A DNA stretch of 64,000 nt from Piliocolobus tephrosceles (GCF_002776525.5 NC_045436.1:157540666-157604665), one strand, 5' to 3'. Counted from the first letter of the stretch, positions 11,563-22,879 are shown. Translations and numbers: made by a program. Notes: a model not told the origin generated them from the sequence alone.

Positions 11563-11962
11563 TCTTGTTGTTTGTGTTGCTGTAGCAAAACACCTGAGAC
11601 TGATTAATTTATAAACAACAGAAACTTATTTTCTTCCACAATTCTGGAGCCTAAGAAGTCCAAGATCAAGGTGCTGGCAGGTTTGGTGTTTAGTGAGTGC
11701 TGCTCCCAATATGGCACCTTGTTGCTGCATTCTCAATAGCCGAGGGTTGAAAGCTGTGTCCTCACACGGCAGAAGGCAGAAGGGCCAAAAGGGCCTAGCT
11801 AGTTCTCTACAGCTTTTTCATAAAGTTGCTAATCTCATTCATGAGAGCACAGCCCTCACTGCCCTAGTCATCTCCTAATAGCCCCTCCTCTTAGTAATGT
11901 TGTATAGGGATTTCACTTTCAATATGAACTTCGGAGAGGACACAAGCATTCCAACTACAGCA
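11563..11962 (-). mobile_element. MaLR LTR (MLT1/MST-like), minus strand
   Basis: Plus-strand text reads AAAACACCTGAGACTGATTA, AAGTCCAAGATCAAGGTGC, GTGTCCTCACACGGCAGAAG, AATCTCATTCATGAGAGCAC and ATTCCAACTACAGCA. These are the minus-strand landmarks of a MaLR LTR. A run of 19 A (11537-11555) lies just outside it. Confidence 0.7.
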
Positions 11963-12073
11963 TCTTCAAAAAACTCATCATAAAAAAAAAGATAGCTGCC
12001 AGTGCCACGTCCTTAGGTCCTTAACACATACAATTTCTATATGGCTATTTAGAATATCAAGATATGTATATAG

Positions 12074-12075
<2 letters not shown>

Positions 12076-12119
<44 letters not shown>
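12076..12119. repeat. (GT)n microsatellite
   Basis: Uninterrupted GT dinucleotide array of about 22 units. A frame reading through it gives an alternating Cys-Val peptide, which is an artefact. Confidence 0.97.
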
Positions 12120-12121
<2 letters not shown>

Positions 12122-12559
12122 CCTGATATATCATCAGCCTTATTTTATAAAGGAGAAAATGTATGGGTTGACCACCCAGCTAGATCAGAGTTCTAGCACT
12201 TATAAACTTAACCACTACAGTAAACTTCCTCCTAGCTACCACAAAATAATCTTAATTCTCCAGAAAATCAAAACTACCACATCATCCATCAAAAGACTGT
12301 TGTAAAGGGAGTTTTCTAAAATTCTGTTCAGTTTTGATGTTGAATGTTGAATTTTTAAATGATTTGTTAAAATCGTATTTTACCATAAATAGTAGATGTT
12401 AAACCACTTTAAAGTAGTATGCAAATTAAATGTGTCTGTATGTATATTTAGACAAAATAAAATGTGAATGTGCCTACTTAGTGATATTACAAATATCTGG
12501 GCAGCTTTAAGATAGAAATGATGGTATTAGAAACCAACTTACTTGCTACAGGTTATCCC
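12120..12559. other. Non-coding sequence
   Basis: No gene and no assignable repeat were recognised. Confidence 0.5.
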
Positions 12560-12957
12560 TGGGTTCTACGTCAATTTGTAACCAAATACAGGTTCCACTG
12601 CTTGCCACATGCAAAACTGAATAACAAGGACATAGTGTGGTAAAAGAAAGTGACTTTATGTTTTTCAAAGCTAGCCATGGGGAATCGATTTACACTCTTG
12701 CCCTAACCAAACAGCCTCAAAATTCCAGGCAAGATACCGGGGTTTAAGAAGGGGAAGTTTGGTGTGGAGGGCATTTGGTGGGGGTGGGGGAAATGCATCT
12801 GTGTAACTTGTTCTGTTGTTTTATCTTGAGTTATTGCCATCATCTGGTGAATGGGCTGGTGCTATCTCAAGATGACCAGGTTGGAAACTAACTGTAGCCT
12901 TGAAATAATCTTCTGGTGAGGAAGAGTTCCATAGGTGCCTGGATTGGCTCAAGAGTT
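12560..12957. mobile_element. Possible LTR-like repeat, unassigned
   Basis: Moderately GC-rich segment with blocks such as GTTATTGCCATCATCTGGTG and GGGCTGGTGCTATCTCAAGA. They resemble an old LTR family, but I cannot name it or fix its ends. Confidence 0.35.
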
Positions 12958-13275
12958 AGTCTTTGGAACTTCTTTTTCTTTTTTTGAGATGGAATCTCAC
13001 TCTGTTGCCCAGACTGGAGTGCAGTGATGTGATCTTGGCTCACTGCAACCTCTACCTCCTTGGTTCAAGCGATTCTACTGCCTCAGCCTCCTGAGTAGCT
13101 GGGACTACAGGCACGTGCCTCCACGCTCAGCTAATTTTTTTGTATTTTTAGTAGAGATGGGGTTTCACCATGTTAGCCAGGACGATCTCGATCTCCTGAC
13201 CTCGTGATATGCCAACCTCGGTCTGCCAAAGTGCTGGGATTACAAGTGTGAGCCTGGCCAGTCTTTGGAACTTCT
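12958..13275 (-). mobile_element. Alu (Y/Sc-like), minus strand, with target-site duplication
   Basis: A minus-strand Alu body lies at 12974-13259 and carries GATCTCCTGACCTCGTGAT, typical of AluSc/Y. It is flanked by a perfect 16-bp duplication, AGTCTTTGGAACTTCT, at 12958-12973 and 13260-13275. About 10 bp of the Alu 5' end (the CCACCGCGCC region) is deleted. Confidence 0.93.
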
Positions 13276-13370
13276 AAGCAAGCGTGCATATAACTAGCTA
13301 TGCTAGCAATGTAAGGGGTGATTAGCGGAAAGAATGAAAAAATAGTCATATTTTCATTCCTAAGCAAACA

Positions 13371-13484
13371 AAAAGGAAAGAGAAGGAGAAGGAGAAGGAG
13401 AAGGAGAAGGAGAAGGAGAAGAGGAAGAAGAAGAAGAAGGAGAAGAAGAAGGGGAAAAGAGGAGGAGGAGGAAAAGGAAGAAAC
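13371..13484. repeat. Purine-strand microsatellite (GGAGAA)n/(GAA)n
   Basis: About 115 bp of almost pure A+G on the plus strand, built of GGAGAA and GAA units with GGA interruptions. It lies between an Alu and the broken 3' side of a minus-strand L1. Such homopurine-homopyrimidine tracts can adopt triplex structure. Confidence 0.95.
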
Positions 13485-13589
13485 TTAAAAACAGAGTACT
13501 AGCAAATTGAGAAACAGTAATAATTCTAAGTTTAGAGTTACTAATGCCTTTTTTCCTCCTCTTACAGATTTTAAAAATGTTTTTCATGT

Positions 13590-14370
13590 AGTTTTCTAGT
13601 TTTGAGTGTTTCTTAATCCTGAGTTCTAATTTGCGCTGTGGTCTGAGAGACTATTATGATTTTAGTTATTTTACCTTTGCTGAGGAGTGTTTTTACTTCC
13701 AATTATATCATCCATTTTAGAATAAGTGCCATTTGGCACTGAGAAAAATGTACATTCTGTTGTTTTTGGGTGAAGAGTTTTGTAGTTATCTATCAGAGCA
13801 GAGCTATGATCCAGAGCTGAGTTGAAGTTCTGAATATCTTTGTTAATTTTCTGTCTCTATGATCTGCCCAATAATGACAGTGATTTCTTAAAGTCTCCCA
13901 CTATTGTTGTACGGGAGTCTAAGTCTCCTTGTAGTTCTCTAAGAACTCCTTTTATGAATCTGGGTCCTCCTGTATTGGGTGCATATATATTTAGGATAGT
14001 TAGCTTTTTTGTGGAATTGAACCCTTTACCATTATGCTATGCCCCTTTTTTTGTATTTTTGATTTTGTTGTTTTAAAGTCTGTTTTGTCAGAAACTAGGA
14101 TTGCAACCCTTATTTTTTTCTGCATATGATTTGCTTGGTAAATTTTCTTCCATCCCTTTATTTTGAGCCTATGTGTGTCTTTGCACACAAGATGGGTCTC
14201 CTAAATACAGCACACCAATGGGTCTTGACTCTTCATCAAATTTGCCAGTCTGTGTCTTTTAACTGGGGCATTTACATTTAAGATTAGCATTGTTGTCTGT
14301 GATTTTGATTCTGTCATCATCACGCTAGCTGATTATTTTGCAGACTTGTTAATGTAGATGCTTCATCGTG
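13590..14370 (-). pseudogene. L1 ORF2 remnant: N-terminal endonuclease region
   Basis: Minus-strand translation gives ORF2 N-terminal landmarks, including ETHLVCKDTHRLKIKGW, VAILVSDKTDF and GHSIMVKGSIPQ. These are the start of the apurinic/apyrimidinic-type endonuclease domain of LINE-1 ORF2p. The reading frame continues with disruptions towards the GSK/SDHSAIK part of the domain and then ends. The reverse-transcriptase and cysteine-rich domains are missing. The conserved Glu of the QETH motif is visible, but stops and frameshifts make the copy non-functional. Confidence 0.85.
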
Positions 14371-14429
14371 TCATTGTTCTGTATACTTCAGTGTGTTTTT
14401 GCAGTGGCTGAAAACGGTTTTTCCTTTCC

Positions 14430-15320
14430 ATATTTAGTGGTTCATTCAGGAGCTCTTGGAGACAGGCCTGGTGGTGACATATTGCCTCAGCATTGGCTTG
14501 TCTTAAAAGGATTTTATTTCTTCTTCACTTATAAAGCTTAGTTTGGCCAGACATAAAATTCTGGGTTGGAAATTCTTTATTATTATTTTTTTTACAAATG
14601 TTGTATATTGGCCCTCATTCTGTTCTGGCTTGCAGTATTTCCACTGAGAGGTTTGCTGTTAGTCTGATAGGCTTTTCTTTGTGGGTAACCTGACTTTTCT
14701 CTCTGGCTGCCCTCAACATTTTTTCCTTCATTTCTACCTTGGTGAATCCGATGATGATTGTCTTGGGGTTGATCTTCTTATGGAGTATCTTACTGGGGTT
14801 CTCTGGAACTCCTGAATTTGAATGTTGGCCTGGCTTGTTAGGTTGGGGAAATTCTCCTGGATGATATTCCAAAGTATGTTTCCAACTTGGTTTCATTCTC
14901 CCCATCTCTTTCAGATACCCCAATCAGCCAGAGGTTCCATCTTGTTACATAATTCCATAGTTATCAGAAGTTTTCTTCATTCTTTTTCTTTCTTTTTTAT
15001 CTAATCTTATCTTCCTGTCTTATTTCAGAAACATAGTCCTCAAGCTCTGAAATTCATTCCTCTGCTTGGTCTATTTGCCTATTGATACTTGTGATTGCAT
15101 TGTGAGGTTCTCGTGTTGTGTTTTTCAGCTCCATTAGGTAATTTATATTTCTCTCTAAACTGGTTATTCTGGTTAACAGCTCCTGTAATGTTTTATTATC
15201 ATTCTTAGCTTCTTTGTATTGGGTTAGAACATACTCCTTTAGTTCAGAGCAGTTCATTATTACCCACTTTCTGAAGCCTACGTCTGTCAGTTCATCCATC
15301 TCAGCCTCAACCTAGTTCTG
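14430..15320 (-). pseudogene. L1 ORF1 remnant (RNA-binding protein), disrupted
   Basis: Two segments are plain on the minus strand. At 15299-15054 is a coiled-coil-type segment with MDELTDVGFRKWVI and SLERNINYLMELKN. At 14923-14615 is the C-terminal part with FTKVEMKEKMLRAAREK and KPIRLTANLS. These match the order of L1 ORF1p (coiled coil, RRM, C-terminal domain). In-frame stops separate them. ORF1p normally trimerises and coats L1 RNA; this copy cannot encode it. The KW..N..ELKE version suggests a pre-L1PA family. Confidence 0.88.
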
Positions 15321-16197
15321 TGACCTTGCTGGAGTGGTGCTGCAATCATTTGGAGAAGAGGCACTCTGACTTTTTGAGTTTTCAGCATTTTTGCTTTGAT
15401 TCTTTCTCATCTTCATGGGTTTAACTTCCTTTGATCTTTAAGGTTGCTGACCTTTGGATGAGGTTTTTGGGGGGCATTTCTGTTGATGATGTTGCTGTTG
15501 TCTGTTTTTTGTTTTGTTTTGTTTTCTTTTCTTTTAACAGACCCCTCTTCCATAGGGCTTCTGCAGTTTGCTGGGGGTCCACTTAGACCCTATGTACCTG
15601 GGTTCCTGCCACACCTGGAGGTATCACCATCAGAGGCTGCAGAACAGCAAAGGTGGCTGCCTTCTCCTTCTTCTAGGAGCTCCATCCTGGAGGGGCACCA
15701 ACCTGATGCCAGTGGGAACACTCTTGTATAAGGTGTCTGGTGACCTCTGTTGGAAGATCTCACCCAGTCAGGAGGCATGGGATCAGAGACCTGCTTAAAG
15801 AAGCTGTCTGGCTACCCATTGGTGGAGCAAGTGCACTGTGCTGGGGGGAATCTCCATTGTCCAGACTGCCTGGACTCCTCAGAGCCAGTGGCAGGAAAGA
15901 CTAAGTTTGCTGAGCCATGGAGATGGCAACTACCCCTCCCCTTGGGGGTTCTGTAGCAGCGAGATCAGACTTCTGTCTGTAAACCCATGGCTAGAGTTGC
16001 TGAAATTCCTACAGGGAGGTCCCACCCAGTGAGGAGGGATGAATCTGGGAGCCACCTAAAGAAGCGATCTGGCCATAATCTGCCACAGCCACTATGCTGC
16101 ACTGTGGGGAATTTCCCCCAGTCCAAACCACCCAGTCTCCCCAGCACCAGCTGGGGAAAACAGCTGGCTGGAGCTGCAGTGATGGTGGCTGACCCAA
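15321..16197 (-). mobile_element. L1 5'UTR (part of the minus-strand L1)
   Basis: GC-rich sequence for this window, directly upstream of ORF1 on the minus strand. It contains repeated similar blocks (GGTCTCACC-type and CCCACCCAGTGAGGAGG-type, for example at 15755-15790 and 16018-16040) typical of older L1 5'UTRs. Several short open frames on both strands here are by-products of the higher GC. Confidence 0.7.
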
Positions 16198-16399
16198 ATT
16201 TGATAATTTTCAATGTGGTAGTATTTGGTGCATATAGGATTAACATAGCTTTTTATGACAATATTGATGGAGACATTTTCTAATAGTTTACTACAGAAAA
16301 CAAGGTGGTGATGATTATCTTTATGCCCATGTTCAGTCATGCTTATGCAATGCTTTTTCTAACACATTCTTAAAACAACATTTCTATGATAGTACACTA

Positions 16400-16825
16400 T
16401 TGGTTAAAATTCGTTCCCACAGAACTTACATATTGCATTCTTAACTCCTAGTTTCTCCAAATGTGATCTTATTTGGAGATAGACTTTTCATAGTGATAAT
16501 CAACTGAAGATGTGGTCACCCTAATCCAATAAGACTGTTGTCCTTTCAAAAAGGAAGAAATTTGAACGCAGACGTGTACATTCAGGGAAAACACCATGTG
16601 ATGATAAAGGTAAAAGATATTACACATTAAAGATTGCCATCAAACCACCAGGAGATGGAGAGAAGCATGGACCAGATTCTCCCTCACAGCTCTCAGAAGA
16701 AACCAATTCTGCTGACTCTTTGATCTGAATCTTTTAGTTTCCAGAACTGTGAGCCAATAAGTTTCTATTGCTTATGTAACCCAATATGTTGTATCTTTTT
16801 ATGGAAGTCCTAGGAAATTAATCCA
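16400..16825 (+). mobile_element. MLT1 LTR (C-like), plus strand
   Basis: Landmarks in order are TGTGATCTTATTTGGAGATA, CACCCTAATCCAATAAGACT, AGATTGCCATCAAACCACCA, CTCCCTCACAGCTCTCAGAA, CCAGAACTGTGAGCCAATAA and TCCTAGGAAATTAAT. Solo LTR. A T17 tract at 16895-16911 lies just downstream. Confidence 0.8.
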
Positions 16826-17164
16826 TGGGATATGTGCATTTTTTAACCAAATGCTACTAAATATCCTTTAAATCAATTTCACTTCTACCAGAAGTTTTTT
16901 TTTTTTTTTTTCAACGTCCATTTGGGGAAACTTAACTCACCAAAGAAATCACCAGGTCTAGAAGCTCTTCTACTCTTAAAAGATAGAGTTGGTAAAGAAA
17001 CTGTGTTTCTCTCTCTCTCGGACCCTTCTTTTTAGTACCATACATACCAAAGTGTTTGGAGAATCGTTGTCTATTCTCTTAATCACAGTCACTATCTTCT
17101 CCTTCCTCAAGTCAGAATTCTGGTGACTTTTTTCTCTCTGATTTAAGGCGTACAATTATAATTA

Positions 17165-17380
17165 TAACTTATTACATTACTACTATATTAACACTTTTCT
17201 AAGCACTTTACATAAATTTAATTTTCAAAGCTTTTATATGAAGTAGTTTATATGGCTTCTAAGTTAGGGCTGAGAAAGCTCAGGCTCAGAAAATATTAAT
17301 AAATGCCCAACATCACACTACAAGCAGGAATTAGAATGTGAGCCCAGCTTCTCTGATCATTACTCTCTGAACTCTCAGAA
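17165..17380 (-). mobile_element. MIR, minus strand
   Basis: Plus-strand text TTTCTAAGCACTTTACATAA, then CTGAGAAAGCTCAGGCTCAG, then CCAACATCACACTACAAGC, then GAATTAGAATGTGAGCCCAG. This is the reverse-complement order of MIR (TAAGCGCTTTACAT, GAGGAAACTGAGGC, AAGGTCACACAGCTAG, GGATTCGAACCCAG). Confidence 0.75.
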
Positions 17381-17382
17381 CA

Positions 17383-17897
17383 CGTGGTGGGCAGGATAAT
17401 TCCCTTGCAAAGATGTCCATGCCTTAATCCCCAGAACATGTAAATATGTTAGATTACATGACAAATGGAGAATTAAAGTGGCAGATAATATTCAGTTTGC
17501 TAATGGGCTGACCTTACAAAAGAGAAATTCCTCTAGTTGTTTGATTGGGCCCATTGTAAGTACAAGGACTTTTACTAGGGAAGGAGGGAGGCAGAAGGCT
17601 CTGGAGATGGGAGTATGACAAAACATCACAGTCAATGCAACCTTACCACATCTTGAAGAGAGAGGAAAGGGCCCATAAGCCAAGGAGTGAGGATGACCTC
17701 CAGAAGCTGGAAAACTCACGAAAACAGATTCTGCCGTAGAACCTCCAGAAAGGAGCAGGCTCTGCTTGCACCTTGATTTTAGTTTAGTGAGAACTAGGTC
17801 AGGCTTCTGACCGTCAGAGCTGTAAGATAATAAATTTGTGTTATTTTTAAGCCACTATGTTTGTAATCATTTTTACAGTATCGATAGGAAATGAGTA
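17383..17897 (+). mobile_element. MLT1 LTR (B-like), plus strand
   Basis: Nearly complete MLT1. It starts near GTGGTGGGCAGGATAATTCC, then shows AAAGATGTCCATGCCTTAAT, AAGCCAAGGAGTGAGGATGA, TGCACCTTGATTTTAGTTTA, GTAAGATAATAAATTTGTGT and TTAAGCCACTATGTTTGTAA. Confidence 0.88.
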
Positions 17898-17929
17898 AGT
17901 ATTCATCACTGTCTTTTTATTTGCAGATG

Positions 17930-18240
17930 ACAGAGACATATACCTGTCTAGCTTGAGAAAAAAGTAACTTATTATCTTGTTTCAAGATACAATGGTACTG
18001 AGGAATGACTAGAACCATGTAGGCTCTCTCTCCATCTCTGGTGTTGTGGTTTCGGTGCCAGCTTCCTTCTCTTTCTCCACAAAACTCCAAGCAGACTTCA
18101 GATCCTCATTCCAACAACCAGTCAGAGGCACAAAGCCTTTGGTAGGCCAAATTTGTTACATAGCTATCTATCCTAAAACAAACAACAGAAGCAAAGGGGC
18201 TAGATAGTACTAACATCTCGGCTCCTTAGAAAACCAGACA
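17930..18240. other. Possible ancient repeat, unassigned
   Basis: Contains blocks (TTCCAACAACCAGTCAGAGG, GGGGCTAGATAGTACTAAC) that look like an old interspersed repeat continuing beyond the AluY. The family was not recognised. No coding potential. Confidence 0.3.
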
Positions 18241-18573
18241 GATGGCCAGGTGCTGTGGCTCGTGCCTGTAATCCCTGCACTTTGGGAGGCTGAGGCGGGC
18301 AGATCACGAAGTCAGGAGATCGAGACCACCCTGGCTAACATGGTGAAACCCCATCTCTACTAAAAATACAAAAAATTAGCCGGGCGAGGTGGCACATTCC
18401 TGTAGTCCCAGCTACTTGGGAGCCTGAGGCAGGAGAATGGCATGAACCCCGGAGGCGGAGATTGCATTGAGCCGAGATGGCACCACTGCACTCCAGCCTG
18501 GATGACAGAGCGAGACTCCGTCTCAAAAAAAAAAAAAAAAAAGAAAGGAAAAAAAGAAAAAAAAGAGAAAACC
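18227..18573 (+). mobile_element. AluY-like element, plus strand
   Basis: Full-length Alu body at about 18243-18526, with GGAGATCGAGACCACCCTGG, TTAGCCGGGCGAGGTGG and GAGAATGGCATGAACCC. An interrupted A-rich tail runs to about 18557. The flanks AGAAAACCAGACAGAT (left) and AGAAAACCGGAAAGAT (right) form a target-site duplication with two mismatches. Confidence 0.93.
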
Positions 18574-18829
18574 GGAAAGATGACGTAAAGACAGTTGTAA
18601 TGTGTGCCTTAGAAGATCACTCAAGCATCTATTATTGATTCCACCTGTTTTTTTGCCTTAATTGGGCAGTGACACATCTTAGTTTATGACCCCCCTTCTG
18701 TCTGTTGATGATAAATAAAATTAGAAGAAATAAAATGAAATGATGTAGAATAAAATTAGTCTGGTTATTTAGAAGACTTGGAAACTTCAATATAATCACA
18801 AGCAAAGCTTACCCTACTATATGCATTTT

Positions 18830-19392
18830 CTACTGTGGCTTTAACAAATTACCACACATTTTGTAGCTAAAGAAGCACAAATGTATTATCTCACAGTTCT
18901 GTAGGTCAGTGGATTTGGTTTGTCTAAAGGTTGAAATCCAGGAGTCAGCAGAGTTAATTTCTATCTGGAGTCTCTGGGGTTAAATTTGTTTCCAAAAACA
19001 TTCAGATTGTTGGCAGCACTGAGCCCATGTGGCTATAGGAATAAAGCCATGGCTTCTTGGCTGGCTGTTGGCCAAGGGTCTTTTCAGCTTCCTGGAGGCT
19101 GCCTTACTCAATTTCCAAAGCTGGCAATGGCATTCCAGTCCTTCTCATGCTTGAAATCTCTCCTATGCCTCCCATTTCTGCTGCATGTCCCCGATTCATC
19201 TCTTCCTCCCTCTTGCGCTCTTCTTACAGATCCACATGTGTACTCTGAGTACACCTAGATGAATCAGGATAATGTCCCCTTCTCTAAGCCAGTAAACTTA
19301 ATGACATCCAAATATAAATTTGTAATGTATTCATAGGTATGAGTGGGCATTTTTGGTGAGGGGAATGTTATTACGTCTATGGCACCATCATA
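18830..19392 (-). mobile_element. MLT1-like LTR, minus strand
   Basis: Reverse-oriented MaLR landmarks: TTTAACAAATTACCACACAT, ATTATCTCACAGTTCTGTAG, GGTTGAAATCCAGGAGTCAG and, at the far end, ATTCATAGGTATGAGTGGGC with GGAATGTTATTACGTCTATG. The ends fit the start of an MLT1 LTR read on the minus strand. The 90-codon plus frame within it (18986-19258) is not credible as a gene. Confidence 0.6.
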
Positions 19393-21582
19393 AATTTAGG
19401 TCAGATTTAAGATATAGTATAGGTATAGTATAAACATATATTTTATTTGCCATAGAGGAACTTTGAATACATTGGAATCTCTAGTAAAATTATTGGATAT
19501 TTTACATTATTGCCCATTTTTATGGCTTAAACATTTCTTAAGATTTTTTTAGTATAATAGTTATGTAGGTCTATGATAGCTTTGTTTATTTTTTTATTTT
19601 TATTTTTTTGTTTTGTAACATATTATGGTTATTTCTATTACAGGCGTATACTGAGTTCCTATCCTGGTTAGGGTTATAGGCAGTGTCATAATATGCTTCT
19701 GTAAGATTACGGTGTTCTTAATAAGAAATGTGTTCCAAGACGGAGTTTCCAGTTAGACACTGGTATGACTAACAGAGTATGTCCATTCCTCTTTGGCTTA
19801 AAAAGACGAATGTCATTCTAAATAGTAAAAGGAATAATGCAGGCACAGATACAGGTTCCACAAGACTCTTAAATCTTAGTGATGAAATAAACTCTGAGAA
19901 AGGGATAATTGCCAACTAAAAGAAAGCAGATTCCTCCGGGGCATTTATGAGAACTCACTTCCTAGCCAAAAACTGATGGAATTCATAGAGAAAAGGAGTG
20001 CCATGGTGAAAACGGTATGGCTTTTGTTTTTGTTTCTTTTGGGAAATAAACAATCATTCTATTTCATAATTGCATTAAATAAACACACAGTGGTTGCAGT
20101 CTTCCAGACAATAGCATAGAGAACATTTAATAATAAGGTGACGTAAATAAGGAAAAGTAGTTCTCACATATAGTTGAATTTCCTGTGAAAATGTCATTTT
20201 TGCTCAGCGTTACGTTATTCCTTTTAGATTTCAAGATAATTTATTTATTTTGTTAATGTCATTTAATACTTCTCTAGAATATTTGTGTAATTGGAAAGGT
20301 ATTTTCAGTGACTTTTATTAGAACATTCTGATAATAAATATATCTATGGGAGTTAAGAAGATGTCGAGAAAATGAAAACTTGTGGGTGGATATATTTAGA
20401 AGTCCCACGAACCTGAGTAATGTAAGAAGAAAAAGCAGCTACACACAGAATACGATGATTGCAGATGCCTGAAAGCTGAATAAAGGGCGCACAAATCCTA
20501 CTAAGTCATTCTCAGAGTCAAAAGTTGGTCTCTCTCCCTCCCTACTAATGTTTCCAAATCTGCTCAAAGAACAAATCCCCTAATCTGTCAGAAAGCCATA
20601 TTACTAGTGACAGCAGCAGCGGTTTTGTAGTTGTCCAATATGAGTTATTCCACTTTCATCTCAGGGATAATGAGGCCCACCTACAATTATACTACTACTT
20701 CCTGATATGTTTCACTTTCAAGCAATATACATTTTTTACTGAGGTGGTAAATGTGCTCTGTTTTACTAAATAGCTATATAAGGATTTACTTTGAAGGAAA
20801 TCTTTGTTTTGTGGGATTGGAAGAAAAGAAGAATGTGTTTCTTTTTTAAAAAAAACGAATAGTCTTCTATCCTACAGTGACATTATCGTTTGATAGATTC
20901 TGAAGTTGTGGAAAGTTTAAAAAAATATTTTTGATTAAATTATTTTTGTGATCATAAACATTTCCATTATATACAATATTTACCTTTCATCTGATAGCCT
21001 TCCAAATTTTATATTCTTTAAAGTTTACAAATATTTTATTAATTGAAACAAATGGGGTGTGCAGAGAATGCTACTAGCTTTTGAGATGAAAATTGTTTTA
21101 TATATATAACATATATATTAATATAAGCTTTTATATGCAAGCAAATTTCTAGAAGTTTACACAATTATTTGTATCAGGGTCCAAACAAGAAACAGATGGC
21201 ACACTCAAATTAGAATAATTTGATGAAGGTTTATTTACCAAGAAATTAATTACAAAGATGTGGATGTGTATAGGAAACTGAAAGAAAGGAATAGTGCAAA
21301 ACTCTTGACTATTAGTAGCAGGACTGTTATCACATTTAAGGGTGAAGGGATTTTTTAAAAAAATGAACGAGGCTTCCAAATGTTGAAAAGAGGAAGAATC
21401 TAATAGAATAGGTTGTCATTAGAGGAACAAAGACAACCTAAGTTGCTCTCACACTTAGGCAACAAGAATAAGGACCTTGACCTCGTTCTCATTTCTCTCT
21501 TCTTCATCTGAACCCAACAACCAATCCTGAGAGGCCAAGTGTCCTGTCCATATATGGTTCATATGAATCAGCTTCTCAGAAA
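19393..21582. other. Mostly unique AT-rich sequence
   Basis: No gene seen. The segment about 21170-21370 (AGGGTCCAAACAAGAAACAG, ATTTGATGAAGGTTTATTTA) resembles an old interspersed repeat I could not name. A short TA-rich patch lies at 21100-21122. Confidence 0.5.
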
Positions 21583-21619
21583 ACACACACACATACATGC
21601 ACACACACACACACACACA
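21583..21619. repeat. (CA)n microsatellite, interrupted
   Basis: CA dinucleotides interrupted once by CATACATGCA. Confidence 0.95.
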
Positions 21620-21878
21620 GAGGAGGGGGAATATAGCATATTGGGAGAGGCAAATGGAAGAAATGTACCACCCTACTTTTAACTCTGCTTCACTAGGTTT
21701 CTTGCAGTGCACTCAATGTCATGAATAGCCTTGTCATCCAGAAATTTTTACATTTTAGCTCTTAATTACTTACTAAAAATGGTTCATAGCAAGTGTTTGC
21801 CAGTAAAGAATGAACAACACTGTAGTAAATAACTTCTTTTAGAAAACCTTTCTTTTTTTTCTGGCCTGAATTGAGTTA

Positions 21879-22190
21879 CAGTGGTACATTACTTAACAAT
21901 AGAGACATATTCTGAGAAATGCATTGTTAGGCAATTTCACCATTGTGCAAACATCATAGAGTGGACTTACATAAACCTGGATGGCATAGTTTACTGCACA
22001 CCTAGGCTATACGATATAACCTATTATTCCCCGGCTACAAACTTGTACGTGTTACTGTAGTGAATATTGTAGGTTATTGTAATACAATGGTATTTGTGTA
22101 ACTAAACATATCTAAATATAGAAAAGGTAAAATAAATATACAGTATTATAATTTTATGAGAATGAAATATCGTTATGATGTGCTTGACTA
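21879..22190. mobile_element. DNA transposon fossil with TA target duplication
   Basis: It begins CAGTGGTACATTACTTAACA, ends GATGTGCTTGACTA, and has TA immediately outside both ends. The interior (AAATGCATTGTTAGGCAATT, ACACCTAGGCTATACGATAT) matches a non-autonomous primate DNA transposon family that I know but cannot name safely. TA duplication and CAGT-type ends fit the Tc1/mariner (Tigger-like) superfamily. Length 312 bp, no transposase. Confidence 0.65.
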
Positions 22191-22494
22191 TATTTCATTA
22201 ATATTTTCTGAAATTACATTAAATAGACAAAAAATTAATTTTTTAAAGGGTAAACATTACCAAAGTGATTTGGGGATAATTTCTCTTTTTCTCCAGAGAA
22301 AGTAGAGGAATTGCTCATGTTAAGAACATCATATTGGTTTAACAATTTATTTGTATATTTTGACATAGTTTTTATAGTACGCATGGTGGTTACCTAATTG
22401 GCTCTCCTAATTTTATTGCAGAGAAGAGTTCATCTTCTATGCTCAAATGTCAAACGGAAATTTCAGTCTAGCTCTGTTGATAGATTATTATTTT

Positions 22495-22760
22495 TGTCCA
22501 TTTTGGCCAGCCAAAGCTATATAAGAGAATACTGAAACTTGGGCAATTTCTAAAGAATGGAAAATCATTGGCTTACAATTTTAGGAATTGGGAAGTCCAA
22601 AATCAAGGTGTCAGAATCCAGTCCATGGAAACCCAGAGGTTCATTTCACGGGGTTCTCTCAGTTTCCTCTGTCCTGATGCCTGTCTACCTTATAAATCTT
22701 TACCAGAGCTGGCATCCAGTTTGCTGCTGTCCATGGCCAAAGTTGAATTTTCTACCTGAA
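22495..22760 (-). mobile_element. MaLR LTR fragment, minus strand
   Basis: AAGAATGGAAAATCATTGGC, GGAATTGGGAAGTCCAAAAT and CAAGGTGTCAGAATCCA match a minus-strand MaLR LTR (the TATAAAGAAAAGAGG...GGGAAGTCCAAGATCAAGG region). The rest is diverged. Confidence 0.5.
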
Positions 22761-22879
22761 AATAGGAAGGAGACACATAACTAAAATTAAATTATTTTTA
22801 TAACTAATGACATTGAAAATAACATAATATAATTCTTGCTTGTGAAGAGTGAGCCTTATCTCATAAATTTGAAGAGTCC

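Larger units (their letters stand above)
13560..16197 (-). mobile_element. L1 (older primate, L1PB/L1MA-like), 5' portion only, minus strand
   Basis: Reading from 16197 leftwards this is a GC-rich L1 5'UTR (to about 15321), an ORF1 remnant (to about 14430) and the first part of ORF2 (to about 13590). Everything downstream in ORF2 and the 3'UTR is absent. Most genomic L1 copies are 5'-truncated and keep the 3' end, so this is the reverse of the usual pattern. The missing part was probably lost by deletion or rearrangement near the purine microsatellite at 13371-13484. Both reading frames are broken by stops. Confidence 0.85.

Noticed and set aside
12076..12119. CRISPR-like or tandem protein repeat
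   Set aside because: It is a plain (GT)n microsatellite. No CRISPR arrays are expected in primate DNA and none is seen.
15483..16283. Cluster of 60-98 codon frames on both strands
   Set aside because: They are explained by the GC-rich L1 5'UTR, not by a gene.
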